In this document: positions 33,099 through 41,615 of the stretch, one piece after another
How positions within the stretch are numbered: the stretch's first letter is position 1
Layout of the letters: every line of letters begins with the position of its first letter
Source: Cryobacterium mannosilyticum
Lineage (GTDB): Bacteria > Actinomycetota > Actinomycetes > Actinomycetales > Microbacteriaceae
Direction of reading: 5' to 3'
DNA: 64,000 bases
NCBI RefSeq assembly: GCF_004402705.1
Contig: NZ_SOFM01000006.1
Coordinates: forward strand, 1-64,000
Translations under genes and position numbers: made by a program
Notes under the pieces: generated by a model
What the model saw: only the letters and a program-made list of their open reading frames with translations
What the model was told of the DNA's origin: nothing
Databases searched by the model: none

Positions 33099-36086
33099 GT
33101 GTTCCGGCCCGAAGACCCATTGATCCTGCCGGCGCGGCCGGTCGATCCGCCCTCGCCCGGGTTTCCGCTGATCGCCAGCGCCGCCCCGGTGGTGGTCGCT
33201 GTCGCGATCTGGATGTTCACCGGCTCGGCCTTCGTGCTCCTCTTCGCCGTCCTCGGCCCCGTCATCGCAGTGGGCAGCATGGTCGACGGCCGCCGCACCC
33301 GGCGCCGCACCCGGATCCGAGCGGACGAGACCCACCGGGCCGCTCTGGCGGCGCTCCGCGTGAAAGTCGAACAGCGCAGGACCGCCCTGGTCCGGGCCGC
33401 CTGGGGTCGCACCCCGTCGGCGGCCGGCATCCTCCAGGATCCCGGCGGCACCGTGCACTGGAGCGCGAGACCGGCCGCGCCGGTGCTGGTCAGCCTGGGC
33501 AGCGGCGACGTGACCAGCGGGCTGCGGTTGGAGGGTGCCGACCCCGACGACGAACCGGGAATCCGCGCGCTGGCGGCCACCCTGACCGGCGCGCCGATCA
33601 CCGCGGACCTGCACGACGGCGTCGGCATCGTGGCGGCACCGGCCCTGGGCCGGGCGATGGCCAGGGGGCTGCTGGTGCAGGCGGCCGCGGTCCTGCCCCC
33701 TGGCCCGGTCGGCCTCGCCGCGCTGCCGCCCGGCCACTGGGCCTGGGCGACGTCCCTCCCGCACGCCGCGGCCCGGTCGCCGGACCGGCTGATCACCGTC
33801 TGCGACAGCGAGACGCCCGCCGGCGTCCCGACCGGATCCCGGCCGCTCATCGCGCTTGGCCGCTGCCTGGAGGAACTCCCCACCGGCTGCGACACCATCG
33901 TGCGCGCGCACGGGCCGACGCGCGCCGAAATCGTGCGGTCGCCCGTGCATCCCGCCGGACTCCGCTTCCGCCCGGAGCTGGTGACCCGTGACCAGGCCGC
34001 CGGCTTCGCCGTGCGGCTGGGCGAGAGAGCTCGTACGGCCGGGCTGATCGGCCGGTACGGTCCCGTTCCCGCCTCGGTGACCCTGGCGGAGCTGGCCGAA
34101 GCCGACCCGGCGGCCGTCCTGCCTCGGTCGCCGGGGACCGCGGCGGGATCGTCACGCCCGCCGGGCCTCGCCGGTGTGATCGGCATCGGCGAACAAGGCA
34201 GGGTGACGCTGGACCTCGTCGCGGCCGGCCCGCACGCCGTCGTCGGAGGCACCACGGGCAGCGGCAAGAGCGAACTCCTGGTGACCTGGGTCGCGGCGAT
34301 GGCCGCGGCCCATCCGCACGACGCGGTGACCTTCCTGCTGATCGATTTCAAGGGCGGCGCCGCATTCCGCCCCCTGGTCGCCCTGCCCCACTGCGTGGGT
34401 CTCATCACCGACCTCGACGGGCGGCAGGCCGCCCGCGCCCTGGCCAGCCTGGCCGCGGAGCTGCGGCACCGGGAGCGGGCCATGCGCGCCGCCGGCGCCC
34501 GCGACATCACCGAACTGAACAGCGCAGGTCCCCGGTCGAATCCGCTCCCGCGCCTCGTGATCGTGGTGGACGAATTCGCCACCATGCTCACGGCCTTCCC
34601 CGAGCTGCACGCGCTCTTCCTCGACATCGCGGCGCGCGGTCGCTCGCTCGGAGTACACCTGATCCTCTGCACGCAGCGCCCCAACGGCGTCGTGCGCGAC
34701 GCCCTGCTCGCGAACTGCAACCTGAGGGTCTCCCTGCGGGTGAACAACCGCGCCGACAGCCAGGCCGTGCTGGGAACGGATGCCGCCGCCGCGCTCCCGG
34801 CCGCCGTGCCGGGGCGTTGCCTCATCTCGGCGCTCGAAGGAGACCCTCTGCTCTGCCAGGTGGCCACGACCACCGAAGCCGACCTCAGGGCGATCGTCGG
34901 TCGGTGCGGCGAGAATCGCCGCGGTGCGGAGCCGAACCCGCGCCGGCCCTGGCTCGACCCGCTGCCCCGCCGGGTGACGCGGAACGACCTGGCCCGCGTC
35001 GAGACGGCGGCCACGACCACGACCACGACCAGGGAACCAGGAGGACCGGCCACCGGCGTTCTCCTCGGGCTGCTCGACGAACCGGAGCACCAACGCTACC
35101 GGGTCGCCCGCTACGATCCGGAGCGCGACGGCCACCTCCTCGTCGTCGGGGCCGGGCACGCCGGCAAGAGCACAGTGCTGGCATCCGTCGCAGCCCAGTA
35201 TTCCCATTCCGGCATGGCCGCGGTCCTGGCTCCTCCGCCTGACGTCGAATCGGTCTGGGACACCCTCGCCCAGGCGCGAGCCTGCCTCGACGCCGGCTCC
35301 CGGGAGGCCCGGCTCGTCCTGCTGGACGACTTCGATTCGGTGTACGCCCGGTGGGGCGATGAACACCGGGCGGCCGCGCTCGAACGGCTCACCAGTCTGC
35401 TCCGCGACGGGCCGGCCGCCGGACTGGTCATCGTCGTCGCCGTGCAACACCTCTCCGGCGCTCTGCAGGCGCTGCCTTCGTTCTGTCAGAGCCGGCTGGT
35501 GCTGCGGATGCCGGATGCCGGCGCCCACGTCGCCGCCGGAGCGGATCCAGCCCTGTTCGACGCGGCCGTGCCCCCGGGCGGCGGTTGCTGGAACGGCGCA
35601 CGCATCCAGCTGCTCCAGCCGGAGCCGGGTGCCGTTCGTTCCTCACCCGGAAGGGGCCCCGCCGCCGCCGCAGGGGACACCGCTGTGGGGCACGCCGCCG
35701 CGGGGGACACCCTCGCCGGGCACCGCTCCCTGCTCGTCGTGGCAGCCTCGCCGGCCCGCACCATCGCGGCTCTCACCTCAGCCCGTGCCGGGGAGATCAT
35801 CGACCTCTCCGCCAACGTAAGCGCGGAGGCCGGCCGGCTCAGGGTGCTGGCCGACGACGGTGCCGTCCTGGTCGGCGACACCGACACCTGGCAGGCACAC
35901 TGGTCGCTGCTCGGGCTGCTGCGCCCGCATACGGCGATCGTGTTCGACGGCTGCGGCCTGGCCGATTTCCGCGCCATCAGCCGTCGCCGGGACCTGCCAC
36001 CGCCGCTCGCCCCCGGCCGGTGCCGGGTCTGGGTGCTGCGCCCCGACGGCGCCGTCGTGCGGGCGACGCTCCCGGCGCCTGGCTGA
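33099..36086 (+). CDS. EccC-like FtsK/SpoIIIE ATPase (type VII secretion-related motor)
   Basis: A 995-residue membrane ATPase. Two TM helices (about 21-62) and a basic loop are followed by a substrate-side domain and then ATPase domain 1 (Walker A GGTTGSGKSE near 383, Walker B LVIVVDEFATM near 486, STQRP-like LCTQRPNGVV), ATPase domain 2 (GAGHAGKST near 683, VLLDDFDSVYARWG near 738), and a third, P-loop-less domain (about 870-995, LVVAASPARTIAAL). This order matches EccC/EssC secretion motors more than DNA translocase FtsK, which has one motor and a gamma domain. No EccB, D, E or WXG100 gene is nearby. GTG start, 89 nt after the FHA gene; some doubt about the start. Confidence 0.85.
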   Translation: MFRPEDPLILPARPVDPPSPGFPLIASAAPVVVAVAIWMFTGSAFVLLFAVLGPVIAVGSMVDGRRTRRRTRIRADETHRAALAALRVKVEQRRTALVRAAWGRTPSAAGILQDPGGTVHWSARPAAPVLVSLGSGDVTSGLRLEGADPDDEPGIRALAATLTGAPITADLHDGVGIVAAPALGRAMARGLLVQAAAVLPPGPVGLAALPPGHWAWATSLPHAAARSPDRLITVCDSETPAGVPTGSRPLIALGRCLEELPTGCDTIVRAHGPTRAEIVRSPVHPAGLRFRPELVTRDQAAGFAVRLGERARTAGLIGRYGPVPASVTLAELAEADPAAVLPRSPGTAAGSSRPPGLAGVIGIGEQGRVTLDLVAAGPHAVVGGTTGSGKSELLVTWVAAMAAAHPHDAVTFLLIDFKGGAAFRPLVALPHCVGLITDLDGRQAARALASLAAELRHRERAMRAAGARDITELNSAGPRSNPLPRLVIVVDEFATMLTAFPELHALFLDIAARGRSLGVHLILCTQRPNGVVRDALLANCNLRVSLRVNNRADSQAVLGTDAAAALPAAVPGRCLISALEGDPLLCQVATTTEADLRAIVGRCGENRRGAEPNPRRPWLDPLPRRVTRNDLARVETAATTTTTTREPGGPATGVLLGLLDEPEHQRYRVARYDPERDGHLLVVGAGHAGKSTVLASVAAQYSHSGMAAVLAPPPDVESVWDTLAQARACLDAGSREARLVLLDDFDSVYARWGDEHRAAALERLTSLLRDGPAAGLVIVVAVQHLSGALQALPSFCQSRLVLRMPDAGAHVAAGADPALFDAAVPPGGGCWNGARIQLLQPEPGAVRSSPGRGPAAAAGDTAVGHAAAGDTLAGHRSLLVVAASPARTIAALTSARAGEIIDLSANVSAEAGRLRVLADDGAVLVGDTDTWQAHWSLLGLLRPHTAIVFDGCGLADFRAISRRRDLPPPLAPGRCRVWVLRPDGAVVRATLPAPG

Positions 36087-36098
36087 CCGGTGCCGGAC

Positions 36099-37214
36099 TC
36101 AGGCGAGGACGTCGGCGATCTCGGCCAGCGGAAGACCGTGGGCGGTCGCGACCGGCGCGCTGGTGACCAGGCCGCCGGCCGTGGACAGGCCGAGCGCCAG
36201 CGCGGCATCCGCCCGCACGGCGTCCTTCCAGCCCCGGTTTGCGAGCAGCCGAACGTACGGCAGTGTGGCGTTGGTGAGGGCGTATGTCGACGTGTTCGGC
36301 ACGGCGCCCGGCATATTCGCGACGCAGTAGAACAGCGACCGGTGCACGACGAACGTGGGGTCGGCGTGGGTTGTCGGATGCGAATCCGCGAAACAGCCCC
36401 CCTGGTCGACCGCGATGTCCACGAGCACGCTGCCCGGCTTCATCCGGGAGACCAGCTCATTGCTGACCAGCTTGGGGGCCCTGGCGCCCGGGATCAGCAC
36501 CGACCCGATGACCAGGTCGGACTCGACCAGGGCGCGGTCGATCTCGTAGCTGTTGGAGGCGATCGTCTGTACCCGGCCGTAGTGCAGGGCGTCGAGCTCC
36601 CGCAGCCGGAACAGGTTGGTGTCGAGCACGGTCACCTGGGCGCCGAGCCCCAGGGCGACCTGCATCGCGGCCGTGCCGGCCACACCGCCGCCGAGCACGG
36701 TGACCCGGGCAGGGTGGGTGCCGGGAACACCCGGGACCAGGAGACCGGGCCCGCCGTTCGGCTTGAGCATGGCGTTGGCGCCGACGATCGGCGCCAGGCG
36801 GCCGGCGACTTCGCTCATCGGTGCCAGCAACGGCAGCGCGCGGGAGGGAAGCTGAACGGTCTCATACGCGATGGCGGTGACGCCGCTAGAGAGCAGGGCA
36901 CGGGTCAGGGCAGGCTCCGCGGCGAGGTGGAGGTAGGTGAACAACAGAAGGTCGGGCCGGAAGAAGCCGTACTCGCTGTCGATCGGCTCTTTCACCTTGA
37001 GCAGCAGGTCCGCCTCCGACCAGGTGGATGCCGCATCGGGCATGATCCTGGCGCCGGCCACGGCATATGCCTCGTCCGTGATCGACGAGCCTGCCCCGGC
37101 GCCGGTCTCGATCAGCACCTGGTGGCCCTGGGCCACCAGGTCGTGCACGCCCGCCGGGGTGATCGCGACCCTGAACTCGTTGTTCTTGACCTCTGACGGG
37201 ATTGCGACCTTCAT
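36099..37214 (-). CDS. ald: Alanine dehydrogenase
   Basis: NAD-dependent reversible deamination of L-alanine to pyruvate and ammonium. The 371 residues match the family length. Visible motifs: MKVAIPSEVKNNEFRVAITPAGV, the substrate Lys/His region (LLLKVKEPIDSEY, LFTYLHLAAEPALTRALL), the Rossmann loop VTVLGGGVAGTAAMQVALGLGA and SVLVDIAVDQGGCFADSHPTTHADPTF. GAAGGAG lies 6 nt before the ATG at 37214. Divergent from the polyamine importer; the shared 256-bp gap probably carries both promoters. Lrp-type control is usual for actinobacterial ald. Confidence 0.95.
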   Translation of the reverse strand: MKVAIPSEVKNNEFRVAITPAGVHDLVAQGHQVLIETGAGAGSSITDEAYAVAGARIMPDAASTWSEADLLLKVKEPIDSEYGFFRPDLLLFTYLHLAAEPALTRALLSSGVTAIAYETVQLPSRALPLLAPMSEVAGRLAPIVGANAMLKPNGGPGLLVPGVPGTHPARVTVLGGGVAGTAAMQVALGLGAQVTVLDTNLFRLRELDALHYGRVQTIASNSYEIDRALVESDLVIGSVLIPGARAPKLVSNELVSRMKPGSVLVDIAVDQGGCFADSHPTTHADPTFVVHRSLFYCVANMPGAVPNTSTYALTNATLPYVRLLANRGWKDAVRADAALALGLSTAGGLVTSAPVATAHGLPLAEIADVLA

Positions 37215-37340
37215 GGCGCTCCTTCGACTGGCATGGGACCTTCGACCGGCACGGGGCCGTTCCGCCCCTGGACGCGATTCTAGCGGGGCTCCAGCACCGA
37301 TTTCGAGTGCGGATGACGCCGTAAAGCGCGGATTTCGCGA

Positions 37341-37361
37341 GTTAAGCCATCCACAATTAAC
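37341..37361. promoter_or_regulatory. AT-rich dyad in the ald/potD divergent gap
   Basis: GTTAA (37341-37345) and TTAAC (37357-37361) are inverted 16 nt apart within an AT-rich patch unusual for this GC-rich window. Candidate operator for ald or the polyamine operon. The rest of the gap holds no gene. Confidence 0.25.
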
Positions 37362-37470
37362 GATTTGGCCACTCTTCGGTGGCAAAACCGCTCTGCTGTG
37401 CGAGTATCTACCCACCCGCACTGTTGCGCGTGAGAGTTCACCCGCTGAAAGACGCAAGGAGACCCCACAG

Positions 37471-38682
37471 ATGAAGCCCAGGCCGTTGCCCGCAGACCCG
37501 ATGATCCAGCAGCTCATTCGTCAGGCCCAGCGTGCCCAACTGGGTCGCCGCACCCTCCTCACCGGCGCGGGTGCCGGAGCGGCCGCGCTGGCCCTTGCCG
37601 CCTGTTCGACCGGGGGTGCCGCCAAGCCGAAGGCTGCGGCTGACAAGTCCGCCGCGGAGAAGAGCATCCGCTGGGACAACTGGGCGCTCTACATCGACGT
37701 GGACGACGCCGGTGACTACCCCACGCTCGACGCGTACACCACGAAGACCGGGATCAAGGTCAAGTACACCGAGGCCGTCGACGACAACAACACCTACTAC
37801 GGCAAGGTGAAGGACCAGCTGGCCCTCGGCAAGGACATCGGCGCCGACACCGTCTGCCTGACCGACTGGATGGTGGGCCGGCTGATCCGGTTCGGCTACA
37901 CCCAGGAACTCGACCACGCCAACATCCCGAACCTCGCCAACCTGCAGCCGTCGTTGAAGGACGTCGGCTTCGACAAGGGTCGCAAGATGTCGGTGCCATG
38001 GCAGGGCGGCTTCGCCGGCATCTGTTGGAACAAGGAGAAGCTCCCGAACGGGATCGCCTCGGTCGAGGAACTCTGGGACCCCAAGCTCAAGGGCCGGGTC
38101 GGTGTGCTGTCGGAGATGCGCGACACCATGGGCCTGATCATGCTGGACGCGGGCGTGGACATCTCCGGGGACTGGGGCGACGACGAGTTCAACGCCGCGA
38201 TCGACGTGCTCAAGAAGCAGGTCTCCGACGGCCAGGTTCGCAACATCAAGGGCAACTCCTACAAGGAGGACCTGATCAACGGGGACACCCTTGCGGCGAT
38301 CGTCTGGTCGGGTGACATCGTGCAGCTCAACGCGGAGAACGGCGACAAATGGGAGTTCGTCGTGCCGGAGAAGGGCGGCACCCTGTGGAACGACAACTTC
38401 GTCGTGCCGATCGGTTCGACCCACAAGAAGAACGTCGAAGAGCTGATCAACTACTACTACGACCCGGCCGTCGCGGCCGAGGTCGCGGCCTACGTGAACT
38501 ACATCACACCGGTCGTCGGGGCCAGGGAAGCGGCCATGGCGATCGACCCGGAACTCGCGAGCAACCAGCTCATCTTCCCCGACGACGCCACCCTGGCCAA
38601 GGCGCGGGTCTTCCGCACCCTGACCGGGGCGGAAGAACAGAAGTATGACGCGGCGTTCCAGAGCATCCTGCTCGGGTCCTGA
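37471..38682 (+). CDS. potD: Spermidine/putrescine ABC transporter, substrate-binding lipoprotein
   Basis: A 403-residue PotD/PotF-type binding protein. The N-terminus combines a twin-Arg-like stretch (LGRRTLLTGAG) with a lipobox (LALAACS), so it may be a Tat-exported lipoprotein. The mature part has SIRWDNWALYIDVDD, KYTEAVDDNNTYYGKVKDQL, WMVGRLIRFGY and IPWQGGFAG-like (VPWQGGFAGICWNK) segments typical of polyamine binders. AAGGAG precedes the ATG at 37471 by 10 nt. First gene of potDABC. Confidence 0.92.
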   Translation: MKPRPLPADPMIQQLIRQAQRAQLGRRTLLTGAGAGAAALALAACSTGGAAKPKAAADKSAAEKSIRWDNWALYIDVDDAGDYPTLDAYTTKTGIKVKYTEAVDDNNTYYGKVKDQLALGKDIGADTVCLTDWMVGRLIRFGYTQELDHANIPNLANLQPSLKDVGFDKGRKMSVPWQGGFAGICWNKEKLPNGIASVEELWDPKLKGRVGVLSEMRDTMGLIMLDAGVDISGDWGDDEFNAAIDVLKKQVSDGQVRNIKGNSYKEDLINGDTLAAIVWSGDIVQLNAENGDKWEFVVPEKGGTLWNDNFVVPIGSTHKKNVEELINYYYDPAVAAEVAAYVNYITPVVGAREAAMAIDPELASNQLIFPDDATLAKARVFRTLTGAEEQKYDAAFQSILLGS

Positions 38683-38685
38683 GCC

Positions 38686-39885
38686 ATGACGACGAGCGCG
38701 TTCGCGGCGCAGGGGGCCGACCTGGAACTGGTCGGCATTCAGAAGCGGTTCCCCGGTTTCACGGCAATCGAACACCTGGACCTGAAGATCCCGGCCGGGT
38801 CGTTCTTCGCCCTGCTCGGGCCGTCCGGATGCGGCAAGACCACCACCCTGCGCCTGGTCGCCGGACTCGAGGAACCCACTGCGGGTCGCATCCTGATCGG
38901 CGGCAAGGACATCACCGGGCAGAAGTCCTACCAGAGGCCGGTGAATACGGTCTTCCAGAGCTACGCGCTCTTCCCGCACATGACCGTGCTCGAGAACGTG
39001 GCGTTCGGGCTGCGCCGGCGCCGGATCGACGAACCGGTCGCCAAGGCGCACGAGGCGCTGCGCCTGGTCGAACTCGACCACCTCGCAGCCCGCAAACCCC
39101 AGCAGCTCTCCGGCGGACAGCAGCAGCGGGTGGCGCTGGCCCGGGCGATCGTGAACCGGCCGGCCCTGCTCCTGCTCGATGAGCCGCTCGGCGCCCTGGA
39201 CCTCAAGCTGCGCCGGCAGATGCAGCTCGAGCTCAAGACCATCCAGGAAGAGGTGGGCCTGACGTTCCTGCACGTGACCCACGACCAGGAGGAGGCCATG
39301 ACCATGGCCGACACCGTCGCGGTGATGAACAAGGGCCGGATCGAGCAGATGGGGGCCCCGGAGGAACTGTACGAACTGCCCAGGACCGCGTTCGTGGCGA
39401 ACTTCCTCGGCCAGTCGAACCTCTTCACCGGCCCTGTCGTCGGCAGCACCAGCGACGCCATCGCGGTGGCGGTCGCCGGGCAGAGGATCGTGGTGCCGGC
39501 CGCCCGGGCCCATCGCCACGCCGGCGAGGTCACCATCGGGATCCGCCCCGAGAAGCTCAGCCTGCACCTGTCGGCCCCCGCCGACGACCCGGCCCGCAAC
39601 ACCATGGGCCCCGGCCGGGTGATCGACGTCTCCTTCAGCGGGGTGAGCACGCAATATCTGATCACCGTCCCGCAGGTGGGGACCCTCATCGTTTTCGCCC
39701 AGAACATGGCCTTCGGGCCCGTCGCTGAGGAGGGCGGGGAGGTCTGGGTCAGCTGGGACATCACGCACGGCTTCGGCCTGGAGGACGAGCCCGCCGACAC
39801 GCCACGGTTCGAGGCGGACACCACCACGAGGAGCATCGCGGCGCAGAGGCGGGCGTCCCTGATCACGGAGCTCGAGGAGGTCTGA
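38686..39885 (+). CDS. potA: Spermidine/putrescine ABC transporter, ATP-binding protein
   Basis: A 399-residue PotA-type ATPase: Walker A GPSGCGKTT, Q-loop VFQSYALFPHMTVLEN, signature LSGGQQQRVALARAIV, Walker B LLLLDEPLGALDLKLR, H-loop HVTHDQEEAM, and a C-terminal TOBE domain (VTIGIRPEKLSLHL) that senses transporter state. It powers import of the polyamine delivered by the binding protein. It starts 3 nt after the potD stop and is followed within 2 nt by potB. Confidence 0.95.
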   Translation: MTTSAFAAQGADLELVGIQKRFPGFTAIEHLDLKIPAGSFFALLGPSGCGKTTTLRLVAGLEEPTAGRILIGGKDITGQKSYQRPVNTVFQSYALFPHMTVLENVAFGLRRRRIDEPVAKAHEALRLVELDHLAARKPQQLSGGQQQRVALARAIVNRPALLLLDEPLGALDLKLRRQMQLELKTIQEEVGLTFLHVTHDQEEAMTMADTVAVMNKGRIEQMGAPEELYELPRTAFVANFLGQSNLFTGPVVGSTSDAIAVAVAGQRIVVPAARAHRHAGEVTIGIRPEKLSLHLSAPADDPARNTMGPGRVIDVSFSGVSTQYLITVPQVGTLIVFAQNMAFGPVAEEGGEVWVSWDITHGFGLEDEPADTPRFEADTTTRSIAAQRRASLITELEEV

Positions 39886-39887
39886 CG

Positions 39888-40802
39888 ATGGCGTTCGCCG
39901 CGTTCGCCACGACCACCAGCGAGGCCGAGCAGGTGCCGCGGCGCAAGAGCCCGGTCGCGCTCCTGCTGTTGCTTCCCGGCATCCTCTACCTGGTGCTGTT
40001 CTTCCTCACCCCGCTCGTCTCCCTGCTGTTGACGTCGTTCCAGGCCCCGTCCGAGTTCGGGGACATCGGCCAGTACACCTACGCGTTCCGGTGGGAGAAC
40101 TACGTGCAGGTCGTCACCGACTATCTGCCGCACATCCTGCGCTCGTTCGGTTTCGCGCTGATCGCGACCGTGCTCGCGCTGGTCTTCAGCTACCCGCTCG
40201 CCTACTTCATCGGTGTGACGGCCAGGCGCTGGCCGCTGGCGCAGAGCCTCATGCTCGTGCTCGTCATCGCGCCGTTCTTCATCAGCTTCCTGCTACGCAC
40301 CCTCGCCTGGAAGCAGATCCTCTCCGATGAATCGTTCATCATCACCTCGCTGAAGGCGGTGGCCCTGATGGCGCCGGATGCCCACTTCACCGGAACGCCC
40401 GCAGCCGTCATCTTCGGTCTGACCTACAACTTCATCCCGTTCATGACCCTCCCGCTGTACACGACCCTCGAACGCCTCGACCTGCGCTACCTCGAGGCGG
40501 CCAGAGACCTGTACGCGCACCCGGTCGAGGTGTTCCGCAAGGTGACCATCCCGCTGTCGATGCCTGGGATCGTGGCCGGCACCCTGCTGACCTTCATCCC
40601 CGCCGCCGGCGACTACGTGAACGCCAGCCGGGACTTCCTCGGCGGGCCGGACAGCCAGATGATCGGAAACGTGATCGAGGCCAACTTCCTGGTGCTGCAG
40701 AACTACCCGGCCGCCGCGGCGCTCTCGATCATCCTGATGAGCGTGATCCTCGTCATCGTGAGCGTCTACGTCAAGCGGGCCGGAACGGAGGAGCTGCTGT
40801 GA
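39888..40802 (+). CDS. potB: Spermidine/putrescine ABC transporter, permease 1
   Basis: A 304-residue, six-TM inner-membrane permease. An N-terminal RRKSPVALLLLLPGILYLVLFFL helix is followed by the PotB-type loop and the coupling motif LEAARDLYAHPVEVFRKVTIPLSMPGIVAGTLLTF near residues 200-235. GAGGAGG lies 8 nt before the ATG. Its stop overlaps the GTG of potC. Confidence 0.94.
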   Translation: MAFAAFATTTSEAEQVPRRKSPVALLLLLPGILYLVLFFLTPLVSLLLTSFQAPSEFGDIGQYTYAFRWENYVQVVTDYLPHILRSFGFALIATVLALVFSYPLAYFIGVTARRWPLAQSLMLVLVIAPFFISFLLRTLAWKQILSDESFIITSLKAVALMAPDAHFTGTPAAVIFGLTYNFIPFMTLPLYTTLERLDLRYLEAARDLYAHPVEVFRKVTIPLSMPGIVAGTLLTFIPAAGDYVNASRDFLGGPDSQMIGNVIEANFLVLQNYPAAAALSIILMSVILVIVSVYVKRAGTEELL

Positions 40803-41605
40803 AATTCTCCCTCGGGCGGTGGCTGCTGCCGGTCTACGCCGTGCTCGCCCTGCTCTTCCTGATGGTACCGATCGTTTACACCTTCATCTTCTCGTTCAAC
40901 GACTCGCAGAAGTCGAACATCACCTGGCGCGGCTTCACCCTCGACAAGTGGCTCAACGTCTGCAATGTTCAGAACGGCGCCGTCTGCGAGGCGTTCGGCA
41001 ACAGCCTCATCATCGGCGCGGTCGCCACCGTGGCCGCGACCGCGCTCGGCACCATGATCGCGATCGCCATCGTGCGGTATCGGTTCCGGTTCCGCTCCGG
41101 GGTGAGCCTGCTCCTGTTCCTGCCGATGGCCACGCCGGAGGTGGTGCTCGGCGCGGGTCTGGCCGCCCAGTTCCTGTCCGTGGGCGTGCCCAAGGACATG
41201 GTGACGATCATCCTGGCGCACACCATGTTCTGCATCAGCTTCGTCGTGGTCACGGTCAAGGCCAGGGTGGCCGGCCTCGACCCGGCCCTGGAGGAGGCGG
41301 GCCGCGACCTGTACGGTTCGCCGGGACAGGTCTTCCTGCGGATCACGTTCCCCCTGCTGCTGCCGGGGATCCTCGCCGCCGCGCTGCTCTCCTTCGCGCT
41401 CAGCTTCGACGACTTCATCATCACGAACTTCAACTCGGGGGCGGTGACGACGTTCCCGAAGTACATCTACATCTCGGCGTCGCGCGGCATCCCGGCGGAG
41501 GCGAACGTGGTGGCCTCCGCCGTGTTCATCCTGGCGTTGGTGATCGTGGTCAGCGCTCAGGTGTCAGCCGCGGCTCGGGCGAAACGGCTCGCGAAGTCGG
41601 GTTGA
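40799..41605 (+). CDS. potC: Spermidine/putrescine ABC transporter, permease 2
   Basis: A 268-residue, six-TM partner permease with the PotC hallmarks: WLLPVYAVLALLFLMVPIVYTFIFSFNDS at the start, LLLFLPMATPEVVLGAGLAAQFL, the coupling loop LEEAGRDLYGSPGQVFLRITFPLLLPGILAA and SFDDFIITNFNSGAVTTFPKYIY. GTG start overlaps the potB stop, so the two permeases are coupled. Converges on the asparaginase gene 10 nt further. Confidence 0.95.
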   Translation: MKFSLGRWLLPVYAVLALLFLMVPIVYTFIFSFNDSQKSNITWRGFTLDKWLNVCNVQNGAVCEAFGNSLIIGAVATVAATALGTMIAIAIVRYRFRFRSGVSLLLFLPMATPEVVLGAGLAAQFLSVGVPKDMVTIILAHTMFCISFVVVTVKARVAGLDPALEEAGRDLYGSPGQVFLRITFPLLLPGILAAALLSFALSFDDFIITNFNSGAVTTFPKYIYISASRGIPAEANVVASAVFILALVIVVSAQVSAAARAKRLAKSG

Positions 41606-41615
41606 TCGGAGAGGG

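Noticed and set aside
32996..35053. 685-residue reverse frame opposite the EccC-like gene
   Set aside because: Ser/Arg/Thr-rich shadow; the forward frame contains two complete P-loops.
35640..35730. Short internal duplication (AGDT..GHA) in the EccC-like protein as a functional motif
   Set aside because: Two loose copies in a Pro/Ala/Gly linker; most likely slippage in a low-complexity region.
18165..36086. WXG100/ESX substrate genes within the cluster
   Set aside because: I looked in the gaps (19230-19269, 20059-20204, 27527-27588, 33010-33098) and found no ~100-codon frame with a WXG motif; the gaps are too short.
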